Of a stretch of 14,847 nt of DNA, positions 1-8,454 are shown piece after piece (position 1 is the first letter of the stretch; each line of letters opens with the position of its first letter). The DNA lies in contig RXOD01005305.1 in the NCBI GenBank assembly GCA_005223375.1, forward strand, positions 1 through 14,847. The letters run 5' to 3'. Under the pieces are notes generated by a model. That model was given only the letters and a program-made list of their open reading frames with translations, was not told the DNA's origin and searched no databases. This DNA comes from Amoebophrya sp. AT5.2. Lineage: Eukaryota; Sar; Dinophyceae; Syndiniales; Amoebophryaceae. A program made the translations under genes and the position numbers.

Positions 1-2
1 GC

Positions 3-2306
3 ATTGTTTTGACCTGTAAGAGGCGGACGCCCGACGCAAGTTCCACCTGCAGGTGTTTTCGTACCTTCGAGGTCGACTACCACCACAGTCCGGACCTCTT
101 CTACGGCGAAGAAGGGAAGACGCTCGCGAACGTGTGGTCGGTCGGGGGCCCGGCGGAGGAGCGACAATTGTTTTTTTTGAGGGCATGCCACGCACTGCGG
201 AGACCGGCGGTGCTGCTGCGGACGACGAGTCGGGCGGAACCGAGGTCACTTGGGGTTCTCGTGCGAGACGCGGACACCAAAAGCTGGATCGCAGTTGGGG
301 AGCACTTCGTGGAAAACGACCAACCGTCGAATCGTTCCACTCCGAATAATCCAGAACGGGCTCCTCCAGCTTCTGAGGAGCCCGTGCTGGATCATGCGGA
401 GGACACCGCCTGGCATCTGCAAATGCAGGAAAAATGCAGGAACAATGCCAATGCCAATGAGGCCACCAGCAAGACTACCGAAAGCACCTATCTCGCCAGT
501 GAGCTCCTCCGCTTCCAGGCCGAGGCGGGCACGAGTAGCCTGTATGCTGCGAGAAGGCGCTCCCTCCCCGTCCACGCGATCGCGAGCAGTGGCAGCAAGG
601 ACGGCTCCCACTGCGAGACGATCGTGACCACGGCAGCTGATCATGAAGGATTTCATGTTGACGAGAAATTTTCGGACAAAAATGATGTTGAAAAATCAGC
701 TCCTCCATCTTCAGTCCCATGGATGGCTGCGGGGCCTGCGGCGTGGGTCGAAGTGGACCTGGGGAAACGGTGCGTGATCGAGACCATCCACCTCGACTGG
801 TACGCGCGGGCGAACACGCTTCGGCTGTACCGATTGTCGGAACAAGAGGAGGAGGGAGAGGAGGGAGAGGATGACGTCGGGTACAGCTCCGACGACGCTC
901 CGGTGGAGGACGGCGCTTTGTCCCACAGGCTGGGCTCGCCGCAGACGGTCACGCGGGTGGGCAGAACTAGTAACTCGGATGAAACTACAAGCCGTCGTCG
1001 TGGTCAAAATAAATCTCTCAGCCCCGACAACCTCCGGGAATTGACGCGGGAGCGCGGGGACCGGATCACGCTGACCTCCCGCGAACAGGAGCAGACGTAC
1101 GTTCACGTGGCGGGAAGAGACCCGAAGAGGATCAACGAGAAGCCTGGAGGACGAGCAGGAGGACAGGGACAGCAGTTGCGAGACCAGGACGAGACGCAAG
1201 CGCGGCTACTCCGCCCCCGGCGCGAAAATGTAGTTGCGTACCCCTATGTTGTACCAACTGGAACTGGATATCCGACCTTGACGCCCCCAGCGCTCTTTCC
1301 GTGGACGCAGCGCCCCGTAGTTGCAGAAGAACGAAGTGCGGAGGGGCGCAACGGCAACAAACAGGTGCAGGGACCGCAACCCTCGCCAGAGGAGATGCTC
1401 CGGGAATCGCGGGAGCAAGGAACCACAGGGAGTTCCGCGTCAAACTGGGTGCAACTTCTGCGCGTTTCATCGGATACGAGTTCAACCTGCGCTCGCCGGA
1501 GCGCGAGCGCCGAAGTCGAGAGAACGGTGCTGCGCGGATCCGGCTCCACCACTTCTACTTTAGTAAAGGCCCGCTATCTTCGTTTCGAGTTCCTGGACGG
1601 GACTCCAGGTCCTATCGGGGACCTTCGGAGCCGCAGTAGATCGCCCAGTGACCGCCACGGCGACGGAGGCTTCCCCACCGACCCATACCATAACCGGCAT
1701 GATCATCAGATCGGCGTGTTCCGTATCGCGTTCCTTGGAATCGCAGCTCGCGAGCGCGAAAAAATTGAGACGCTGACGCAGAGCCGGCTGGTCCGGGGCT
1801 GCGACTTGCTGTGGCGCAGTGTGGAGGCGTGTGCGGTAAACACAACCGCATGGCGAAGCCTCTTCGAGGCAGTGACGGTGCTGGCGGAACAAGCAGCTGG
1901 AGAAGATAGTACCTATCCTCGGGCTACCGCTCCTCACGACCAGATGATGTTGGCGAAGCGGTGGACCAGCAAGCGACAAACGTGGATGCTCGACGCAGCG
2001 CAACGGAGACGAAATAGAACACTTGCTTCTGGTGGAGGGTCGACCACCAGTAGAACACGTGCCGGTCCGTTGGGAGGAGATCACGATAATCTTCTCGATT
2101 CCTCCGCAGTGGGATTGTTGAAGTGGCGCCTGTTCGAGGAATTTGGAAGTCAGTGTCAGAGAGACTCTGCATCGGAGACTGTACATGATGAGGCGCGGGA
2201 GCCGTTGCTGACAGATGCGTGGAAACGCGCGCTGTGGCGGGAATTTGAAAAGATGGCGCACCCTGTGTCTGCTTCAAAACGAGAAGCAGCACTGATCTCC
2301 ACCTAG
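3..2306 (+). CDS. Low-complexity protein with an interrupted F5/8 type C (discoidin)-like domain; 5' end outside the window
   Basis: The frame is open to the left edge, so the true start or an upstream exon lies outside the window. The first in-frame ATG is only about 135 codons in. The stop is TAG at 2304-2306. Numbering from the TTG at 9, residues 246-279 (WVEVDLGKRCVIETIHLDWY, then LRLYRLS) match the W-x-VDLG and beta-strand pattern of F5/8 type C carbohydrate- or lipid-binding domains. The later strands also appear: NWVQLLRVS near 479, ARYLRFEFLDG near 521 and IGVFRIAFLGI near 568. Between the first two blocks lie about 200 residues rich in Glu, Arg, Ser and Gly, including an acidic EEEGEEGED run. 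A further insert of about 40 residues precedes the last block. The C-terminal 190 residues are charged and unrecognised. The domain call rests on motif reading only. Such domains usually mediate extracellular or membrane adhesion, but no signal peptide is visible because the N-terminus is missing. Low-complexity stretches could hide further introns. Confidence 0.7.
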   Translation: MVLTCKRRTPDASSTCRCFRTFEVDYHHSPDLFYGEEGKTLANVWSVGGPAEERQLFFLRACHALRRPAVLLRTTSRAEPRSLGVLVRDADTKSWIAVGEHFVENDQPSNRSTPNNPERAPPASEEPVLDHAEDTAWHLQMQEKCRNNANANEATSKTTESTYLASELLRFQAEAGTSSLYAARRRSLPVHAIASSGSKDGSHCETIVTTAADHEGFHVDEKFSDKNDVEKSAPPSSVPWMAAGPAAWVEVDLGKRCVIETIHLDWYARANTLRLYRLSEQEEEGEEGEDDVGYSSDDAPVEDGALSHRLGSPQTVTRVGRTSNSDETTSRRRGQNKSLSPDNLRELTRERGDRITLTSREQEQTYVHVAGRDPKRINEKPGGRAGGQGQQLRDQDETQARLLRPRRENVVAYPYVVPTGTGYPTLTPPALFPWTQRPVVAEERSAEGRNGNKQVQGPQPSPEEMLRESREQGTTGSSASNWVQLLRVSSDTSSTCARRSASAEVERTVLRGSGSTTSTLVKARYLRFEFLDGTPGPIGDLRSRSRSPSDRHGDGGFPTDPYHNRHDHQIGVFRIAFLGIAAREREKIETLTQSRLVRGCDLLWRSVEACAVNTTAWRSLFEAVTVLAEQAAGEDSTYPRATAPHDQMMLAKRWTSKRQTWMLDAAQRRRNRTLASGGGSTTSRTRAGPLGGDHDNLLDSSAVGLLKWRLFEEFGSQCQRDSASETVHDEAREPLLTDAWKRALWREFEKMAHPVSASKREAALIST

Positions 2307-2641
2307 AATAGAAAGATATCTTCGCAGCTTTAGATTTTGATATGTGCGCAAATGAGAAAGAGAATTTTATTCAAGCGGCTTGATGATCTGGCAGGATACC
2401 CGTTTTGATCTCGCGAGCTCCTGCTGCTTGGCCTTTGTTTTGTGTTGCCGTCCAGGACCTGGATTGGTTGCGGTCTGTGCATTAAAAGGGACTCGCGTGG
2501 ACCCTGATGAATCTAAGTACTTTATCCATCGACTTTTGCATCCGCATCGGTCCTCAGCATGTCTAAGAAGCAAGCAGGTGGACGCTCGGAGTCTGATAGC
2601 CACAGCAGCTCACACTGAAACGACTGAATTAAAATAGAATC
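2307..2641. other. Intergenic / 5' leader between the discoidin-like gene and the PP2C gene
   Basis: This stretch holds no convincing gene. It presumably carries the 3' UTR of the upstream gene and the leader of the phosphatase gene. A 19-codon ATG-initiated frame at 2559-2618 lies just upstream of the PP2C start at 2642 and could act as an upstream ORF. The CCTCAG immediately before it could equally be a splice acceptor. Neither can be settled from sequence alone. Confidence 0.4.
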
Positions 2642-5339
2642 ATGGGCAACGCCGTCACCGGAGGAAGCAGCTCCTCCAGTGCCGCCAGTTCCGCGCGCTC
2701 CTCCCACCTCGCCAGGGGTAGCGCGCTTCCTGACTGGGGTGACTTCTTCCACGTCCTCTTTCCCAACGACGCCGACGTGGCCGTCTTCGGCAGCGCCCAC
2801 ACGGAGCGGAAACCGCTGTCGCAGCGGCCAGCGAAGTGGTTCTCCGCCGGCGGAGAATTCGATTTTCGAAATGGAGCGGCGGGGCGGAAAGGATCGGGCA
2901 AAACCAAAGGTGGCAATGTGGTCGTTGGAAGAAGCGGAACAACGGGAGCAGAAGACGCGGCACATCAACCACGCGCGACGACGACGTCAAGAAGCACAAA
3001 AGGACACAAGGCTCCTGCGCGGAGGAATTCCGACAGCGGATCGAGCAATCCAACGCCCGTGAAGCCGCGGAAGATGAGCCATCCGTGCGGCCTCGGTGTG
3101 GGGCCGTCGCCCCCGCCACGGGGATTCGCGCCACTGTCGCGCCGCGGGGGCCAGGAGATCAAATCTAACCCAGCGCCAGCTTCTACTTCTTCTGGTGCAG
3201 CTGCTGCACTAGCACCGCCTCTCTCAGTCAATAGCGAGGACACGACCGCGGCGGCTTCTACAAGCGTCCCTCCGTCCACAAGCGTCCCCGAAGATGTAGA
3301 TGCCACCACAGCGCCAGCACAAGATCCTCGCGAGAACATCGGGCACGCTTGTTTGAAGGGCAAAAAGGCGGACCCGAACCAGGACAACTTTTTCGCGATT
3401 TCCTTCAAAGAACAAAAGAACTTTCTGCTCGGTGTTTTCGACGGGCACGGGCCGAAAGGGGAGGCCTTTTCTGAGATCGGGGCCCTGTGGACGCCGCTGG
3501 TGGTGATGCGGGAGGTGGAAAACAGCGTGGCGGCTGCAGGGGCAGGCGCCGGCTCGTCGTCCTGTAACGCTTCCTCGATCCTTCGTTCACGATCCGCGAG
3601 CAGCTGCAGCGTCGGCTCCTCGTCTACCACGGGAGAGGTGGGAGCTACAGCCGCTAGTGGGAGTGGCTGCTCTTCTAGTAGAAGTAGTACAGCAGCTGCT
3701 AGAAATGCGGCTGTTCTACTTTCTGCCGGTGTTGAAACTGATGGAACTGGAAATGCAGGAGCTGGCGCTGGTTCATCGTCCCTCGACGTGACCGCCCTTC
3801 GCACAGCTCTGGTGAAAACGTCGCTGGAAAGAAGAAACGAAGAAGGCAACGAAACCTCTGCTGCTGCAGCTTCTCTACTTGAAAAGGTTGGATCGGATCC
3901 ACAGGAGCAACAGCTACACGAACGAGCTGCGCTCTCCACTGCGGAGCCGTCGTCGTCCTCCTCCGCCGAGGAAGAACCAGAACAAGAAGGGCCAGAAGTC
4001 TGCTCGCGGCAAGATCTTCAAGAAGTGCCCTCAACAGTAGAAGACGTCCAAGTAGACAGCATCCTCCACGGCATGCGTTCCGCATTTACGAAGTTGACGA
4101 AGATAGCGACGCAGAAATTGGTGGACGCGTCGTCAGCAGACAACTCTGTGTTGTCGATGTCGGGCACAACTTGCGTTTTAGTGCATGGCGAGGTAGTTGG
4201 TGGTGCTGGGGAACAAGCTCAAGCTCCTCAAAAAGTAGTCGTGCGCTGCGGATGGCTCGGTACTTCTTGTAAACTAGACGCTGCACATACGTATAACGCT
4301 TTTTACTACTTTTTGTCGTCGTCCGAGATTGATTAGCGACCCCTTGTACTTCTCAGACTCAGAAGTTCTACAACTAGATTCATCGTCTCGAGGCCAAGAA
4401 TAGATTGAAGCAGAAGGGCACGACTCCAACAGTATCGTATGTATGAGCTTCTCTTCGTCTTGTTTAGGGTGAGGCTGTTACGACAGATGCCAAGTCTATG
4501 GTTTGGTATGTATGAGCTTCTCGATGTCAATAAGAAAGTGAAAAAAAACTCAAAACTGCTCCTCAGGTGACTCCCGCGCCCTGGTGATCGAGACGGTCTG
4601 TAGGTCCACTTCCACCCGGCTCCACAAGTTGACTGCGCTCACAAAAGACCACAAGCCCGAGGCCGACGAGGCCGACCGGCTCCGCTCCGGGTGGGCGAGT
4701 GGGGAAAACTCCATCGGCTTCATCAGGAAGCAGCGCGTCTGGTTCCGCTGTGACGACGACCTCTACCCGCCCTCCTCGACGAGTTCTTCTTCTTCTTCTT
4801 CAACAGCTTCAGGAGGGGGGGGGGCTGCACCAGCTTCGTCTAGTACAACAGCTTCTGCTTCTTCCGCCACGAGCTCGTCGTCCTCCTCCCTCGCCGCTTC
4901 GCTGAGCATGGGGCGGTCGCTGGGGGGGCTTGGGAGCTTTTTCTACGGCGGAGGTGGGAGGGCGAACTCCAACTCGGCGGGTAGTTCGGGTACTACGGGT
5001 ACAACGGCGTTTATCTCGGGGTTGAATATGTCGAGGTCCCTGGGGGATCGCTACGCGCACGAGGTGGGAGTCAGCTCGGAACCCGAAACGAGGATGCTCA
5101 CGGTGGACTTGCGGTGGGAAGTCTCGCGGAGTTTTGAAGAGAAATCCGTGCACGTTCTGCTTGCCACCGACGGGGTGTTCGAAGTGATGAGCAACGAAGA
5201 GGTGGCAGAGGCGGTCGTGGAGCTTCTGAACGAGAAGAAAAGCACCCAGCAAATCGCCCAAGCAGTCGCAGCAACCGCCGCGGAGAAGTGGTCAGGACAC
5301 TACATCGACGACATCACAGTCGTGCTTTACAAGGTTTAG
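2642..5339 (+). CDS. PP2C-family (PPM) metal-dependent Ser/Thr protein phosphatase, two exons, N-myristoylation motif
   Basis: PPM phosphatases dephosphorylate phosphoserine and phosphothreonine using two bound Mn/Mg ions. Exons are 2642-4259 and 4567-5339. Splicing rebuilds a Gly codon at residue 540 and yields WLGDSRALV, a core family motif, in a protein of 796 residues. The N-terminus MGNAVT fits the myristoylation consensus (Gly2, Thr6), suggesting membrane attachment. Residues 7-230 are low-complexity. The catalytic domain runs from GHACLKGKKADPNQDNF (234) through VFDGHGPKGE (D267), SGTTCVLV (507), GDSRALV (540), LTKDHKP, LNMSRSLGD (D700), LLATDGVFEV (D741) and YIDDITVVLYKV (D787, D788) to the C-terminus. 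All expected metal-binding Asp residues are present. Two long Ser/Ala/Gly-rich inserts interrupt the fold: about 235 residues between DGHG and SGTT, and about 90 between RVWFRCDDD (596) and SRSLGD. The ATG at 2642 is chosen because it creates the myristoylation motif. The family call is very secure; the substrate is unknown. Confidence 0.95.
4260..4566 (+). other. GT-AG intron in the PP2C gene (307 nt, phase 1)
   Basis: The donor is G|GTACTTCTTG and the acceptor CTCCTCAG|GTGACT. Joining 4259 to 4567 restores the PP2C motif GDSRALV in frame, which fixes both borders. The intron has in-frame stops (TAG at 4333) and is more AT-rich than its exons. It contains a perfect 17-nt direct repeat at 4437-4453 and 4506-4522. 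Confidence 0.93.
4437..4522. repeat. 17-nt direct repeat pair inside the PP2C intron
   Basis: GTATGTATGAGCTTCTC occurs at 4437-4453 and again, identically, at 4506-4522, a 69-nt offset. The sequence between the copies is not repeated. It may be a remnant of a local duplication or of an insertion's target duplication. Confidence 0.85.
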
Positions 5340-5597
5340 AGCTATGGAGGCTCTCGCTCTTTCTCTTCGAACCCGTCCGATGAAACGACATCAGACCAAC
5401 GAACTGCGCCTCCGATTGCCGATAGTACCGTGGACCAGCAGTCGCTGTTTATAATTTCCACTGGTATAATCGGATGAACCAAGAGCACTGACCCACGGTA
5501 TCGGCAACGAATCGCAGGCGCTATTCCTCGTCGTCGGTTCGGGGTCGCTGCTTCCTGGCCGACGAAACAGGCGGCGCAGCACAGCCAGGGGCGGACA

Positions 5598-5888
5598 TCA
5601 TGATGGACTCGTAGCTCGAGCTTCCTCTGCAAGAGCAGGAGCGTCATCGGATGAGTCGCACCGTGATAGCCTGACGAAGGGAATCGCAGCGGCATGCATA
5701 AACAGAGCAGGGTTCTCCACCGCCGCCCGTGGCACGCGGAAACCGCCGAAAGGCGAAGGAGTCGCGACGCTAGAAGTTGTGGAGAAGTGGTCGTGGTCCA
5801 GCGGAGAAGAAGTGGATAGGCTATGAGTCATAGCGAGAATGACCACGCGCAAGAGCATGAGGAGCATGACGACCTTGATTAAGATCAT
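5598..5888 (-). CDS. Small hypothetical secreted or membrane-anchored protein
   Basis: A minus-strand frame of 96 residues runs from ATG 5888-5886 to TGA 5600-5598. The first 20 residues (MILIKVVMLLMLLRVVILAM) form a strongly hydrophobic signal peptide or signal anchor. A Ser/Thr/His-rich stretch follows, then FGGFRVPRAAVENPALF and an acidic tail. Third codon positions are mostly G or C through about residue 75 and then become less biased. The last 20 codons may therefore be intronic read-through, with a further exon lower down: a pyrimidine-rich CTCCTGCTCTTGCAG acceptor lies on the minus strand near 5630, followed by open frame. The gene is convergent with the PP2C gene. I do not recognise the protein. 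An AT-depleted chance ORF remains possible, but the hydrophobic N-terminus immediately after a real ATG is the main support. Confidence 0.4.
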   Translation of the reverse strand: MILIKVVMLLMLLRVVILAMTHSLSTSSPLDHDHFSTTSSVATPSPFGGFRVPRAAVENPALFMHAAAIPFVRLSRCDSSDDAPALAEEARATSPS

Positions 5889-6440
5889 TGTCACTGATTT
5901 CTTCGTAGAAGTTTTTGCAGATGAGATCCATTTTTAGCAACAGTGCTGCGTACTGGTACTCCATTTTTCGACGTAGTTCTTGTCCGCGGATGAGCATCTT
6001 CAGAGGTCCACTTGAATGCCTACACTCACAGCACCAAATGAAGCAGGTGCTGCAGATGAAGCACCCAATAACTTGAAATTTTGTAGTTGAATTCCGAGGA
6101 TTCCGGCGACGTTTAATCGTACAATCATGTATGTTCGTTTTCGTGGTTGAAGGTGCGCGCTGGATGGATCTTTTCTTCAGTTTCGAATTTTTGAATTTTC
6201 TTCACCTCTTCCTTGGAGATCAAAGCTCCGGATCTGCTCGTGTTGATCGAGCGATTACTGTAGACTCATCTAAAGCACGTTCACATTATTCTCCTGGGAC
6301 AGTCGCGAGGTAGTTGTTGTAGAAGTAGCCGTCGCCACTCATCGACGGAACAGTAGACTCCGACATCACACGCACCATCGGCCGATTTATCGGATAATTA
6401 CTCCCTGCCTGTATCGAAGCGACAAGCCAAAACGCCAACA
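5889..6440. other. Intergenic region upstream of the acidic Ser/Glu-rich gene
   Basis: No supported gene. The stretch is AT-richer than the coding parts. It presumably holds the promoter and leader of the minus-strand small gene (left side) and of the gene starting at 6441 (right side). The segment GAATTTTTGAATTTT near 6185 resembles AT-rich sequence at the end of the first intron of the next gene (6780-6808). No terminator or RNA gene is recognisable. Confidence 0.35.
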
Positions 6441-7791
6441 ATGGACCGGAAAGCCGCTGCCCGCTTTGCACGCAGTTCGTTGGTGCTCGCTTCGGTTTGT
6501 TCTGCCGTCCGGGTCGCGGTTGTGACACAGGAGGATGTTGTGGATGCGACAGACGCGACACCGACTCCGACGCCTGCGCCATTACTAGGAGATGCTGATA
6601 ACCTGAGTGACGCCACGAGTGACCACGGCTTCCTTTTGGTCGGCGCCGCAAACGTGGACTGGCCGGAGCCGCAGGTACTACAACTAGTATAAATATCCAT
6701 CGTGGTCGTGGAGGTGGACGAATATTTTTGTGGTTGTGGTAGTGGTCTGTCAATCTCACGACGGCAAGTGATTCTCAGAAATTTTTGAAATTCAAAAATT
6801 TTGAATTCAAAGGCTGAACCGGGGATAGCGGCCGACGTCGAGCAGGAGCAGGACGACGCTGCAATGACGCCACCGCCTCCTCCTCCAGGAGCAGTGGGGG
6901 CGGATCTGGCGCAGGATTTTTTCGAGAACAACTTCGCTGGCTACGAGGATCCCTTTCCGCTCCACTACTTCACGGAACCCGGACCGAACGGAACAGGAGC
7001 TACACCCGCCGAAGCACCAGCGAACATGGAAGTCGACTTCGACATGCACCAAGAGCAGTCCTCGAGGGGCAGTTCTGCTTCTTCTACTTCCGCGCCCGTC
7101 GAAGACGAGTCGCAGTCGCCCTCGAGAGGAGGAGGGTCCGGGGCAGGACCTGTCCCGGAGGAAGTAGAACAAGAAACCTCGCCGGAGGAGGCCTCCTCGG
7201 AAGACAACAACTCGCGCTCGGACGACGTGCAGTTTTCCGAAAAACAGTTTTCGGACGCGGTGAACCAAGCGATGCAGGAGGCTGGAGGTGCGGAGTTCGC
7301 CTTTCGGGGTTCGTCGGCCGCATCTTCTTCCGAACTCGAGGACGCAGCAGGTGGGTCCTCGGAAGCCTACCACGGAATGGACTGGATGGAGGGAAATCTG
7401 GGATCGGGAACGGGAAGTGAAATCAATTATAGTGGAGGTGAAGCTGGAAGTGGAAGTGACGTCGATGCCGCGCAGACGAGCACCAGCGACGAACAAGAAA
7501 ATGAAAGCGCAACGGCTGGAGCCACGTACACGAGTGCAGCAAGCGGAGGACACGGCATTCTAATGGGTACTTCACAACATCTATCACTTGATTTCTTGTT
7601 CCCAGTTGTTCCGTCTCCCTTTCACAGCATGGATGATGCAAATCCATCGGCATCGATAATTTCGATTGATGAACCACAAATACAAGAAAGCTACCGCTGC
7701 ACCTTCAATTTTTTCAGCCGACGAGCTGGGGGCGAGTATCGCGCAGCGGCTGGCCTACCCGTACGGAAGCGCTTCCCGCGGATCTTTCTGA
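6441..7791 (+). CDS. Hypothetical acidic Ser/Glu-rich secretory protein, three exons
   Basis: The start ATG at 6441 lies in a good context (CCAACAATGG). It opens with MDRKAAARFARSSLVLASVC, a basic n-region and hydrophobic core typical of a signal peptide. I infer exons 6441-6674, 6813-7566 and 7718-7791, giving 353 residues. Intron 1 is GT-AG, phase 0 (CCGCAG|GTACTAC to TTCAAAG|GCTGAA). Intron 2 is GT-AG, phase 1 (ATGG|GTACTTC to TTTTTTCAG|CCGACG). Splicing intron 2 changes frame and gives the short C-terminus MADELGASIAQRLAYPYGSA ending at TGA 7789-7791, with high-GC3 codons. Unspliced, the frame would run to 7871 through an AT-rich segment. The body has a Pro run (TPPPPPPGA), the aromatic stretch FENNFAGYEDPFPLHYF, and long Ser/Glu/Gly/Asp-rich, probably disordered sequence. 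I see no catalytic motif or known domain. Function is unknown; export or entry into the secretory route is inferred from the N-terminus only. Confidence 0.7.
6675..6812 (+). other. GT-AG intron 1 of the acidic Ser/Glu-rich gene (138 nt, phase 0)
   Basis: The donor is CAG|GTACTACAAC and the acceptor TTCAAAG|GCTGAA. The upstream frame hits a TAG soon after the donor, and the downstream frame has no ATG of its own near its start. The 3' end is AT-rich, with imperfectly inverted AAATTTTTGAAATTC / GAATTTTTGAAT-like segments at 6780-6808. Confidence 0.75.
7567..7717 (+). other. GT-AG intron 2 of the acidic Ser/Glu-rich gene (151 nt, phase 1)
   Basis: The donor ATGG|GTACTTCAC matches the GTACTWC start of the other standard introns here. 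The acceptor CAATTTTTTCAG has a clear pyrimidine tract. The intron is visibly AT-richer than its flanks. Its length is not a multiple of three, so retention would replace the C-terminus. Confidence 0.7.
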
Positions 7792-8170
7792 AGTGCGAGG
7801 TGGACGAGGAGAGGCTGCTCATCTTCATCTTGCACTTGCATCAACATGAACAGAACATCATCTGCAGCTGAATTAAGAAAATTTTATCAGGACTCGTCTG
7901 CCTTGAGGACTTATTGTTTTGAATTTTTGGAGCTGATCATCGATGCCTGCGAAATACGAAGACTTCTGATCATGTTTTTTCACGGGCGGACGACAGGATA
8001 AAAGCCAAATGCCACTGGTGAGCAGGGGGCGGCTCAATCTCCAGTGGCTATCGCTATCGAAAGCGGGCAATAAAAACGAGATATTGACATAAGTGCTTAC
8101 GTCATGGATACAACCATCTTATACGCGACGAAAATGTACTTTTTTCGACTGGGGACGTTGAAAACTTGAG

Positions 8171-8222
8171 AATACAGAATTGCAGCCCCAACAGAGATTG
8201 AAAATACAGAGTTGCAGCCCCA
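8171..8222. repeat. 20-bp direct repeat, two copies with a 32-bp period
   Basis: AATACAGAATTGCAGCCCCA at 8171-8190 recurs at 8203-8222 with one mismatch (19/20). It lies about 230 bp upstream of the aminopeptidase start. It looks like a recent local duplication of promoter or leader sequence. Confidence 0.85.
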
Positions 8223-8248
8223 TGTGTAACCATGACGAACTACAGGAA

Positions 8249-8272
8249 ACATCACAGGAGACATCACAGGAG
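8249..8272. repeat. 12-bp perfect tandem duplication
   Basis: ACATCACAGGAG occurs twice back to back at 8249-8260 and 8261-8272, shortly after the 32-bp-period repeat. Replication slippage is the simplest explanation. Confidence 0.85.
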
Positions 8273-8454
8273 CGCCAGGCTGTTCTTGATCAACTCGCAC
8301 GACTCGCCGGCCCCACCAGAAGCGGACGGGGCGGACTGAAATATAATTTACAGATCCTGTTCCTGATCGTGATCCATAACTCATACGTTAGTGGAACCGT
8401 TACACTGTCTTTCCTGCATCTGCTGCTGATCAAAGAAGCTGAAACGCAAGTGTC

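Larger units (their letters stand above)
7792..8454. other. Intergenic region upstream of the M17 aminopeptidase
   Basis: No supported gene. The first part is presumably the 3' UTR of the preceding gene; AATAAA occurs at 8069-8074. A short inverted repeat, GCCACTGG (8011-8018) with CCAGTGGC (8041-8048), could fold with a 22-nt loop. Two small tandem duplications lie at 8171-8222 and 8249-8272 in the probable promoter or leader of the aminopeptidase. An open frame at 8180-8776 overlaps the aminopeptidase 5' end but shows no protein-like features. Confidence 0.4.

Noticed and set aside
1560..2261. Long minus-strand ORF (233 codons) antisense to the discoidin-like gene
   Set aside because: It mirrors a GC3-biased plus-strand frame and shows no motif or coherent composition of its own.
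2380..2637. 85-codon plus-strand ORF just before the PP2C start
   Set aside because: Irregular composition and position fit a leader sequence; no family features.
6131..6313. 60-codon plus-strand ORF with a Phe/Leu-rich stretch
   Set aside because: The hydrophobic run comes from AT-rich noncoding sequence (GAATTTTTGAATTTT) and there is no gene-like codon bias.
6807..7553. 248-codon minus-strand ORF antisense to the acidic protein
   Set aside because: Arg/Ser/Cys-rich composition is the expected complement of Glu/Ser/Gly codons; no independent support.
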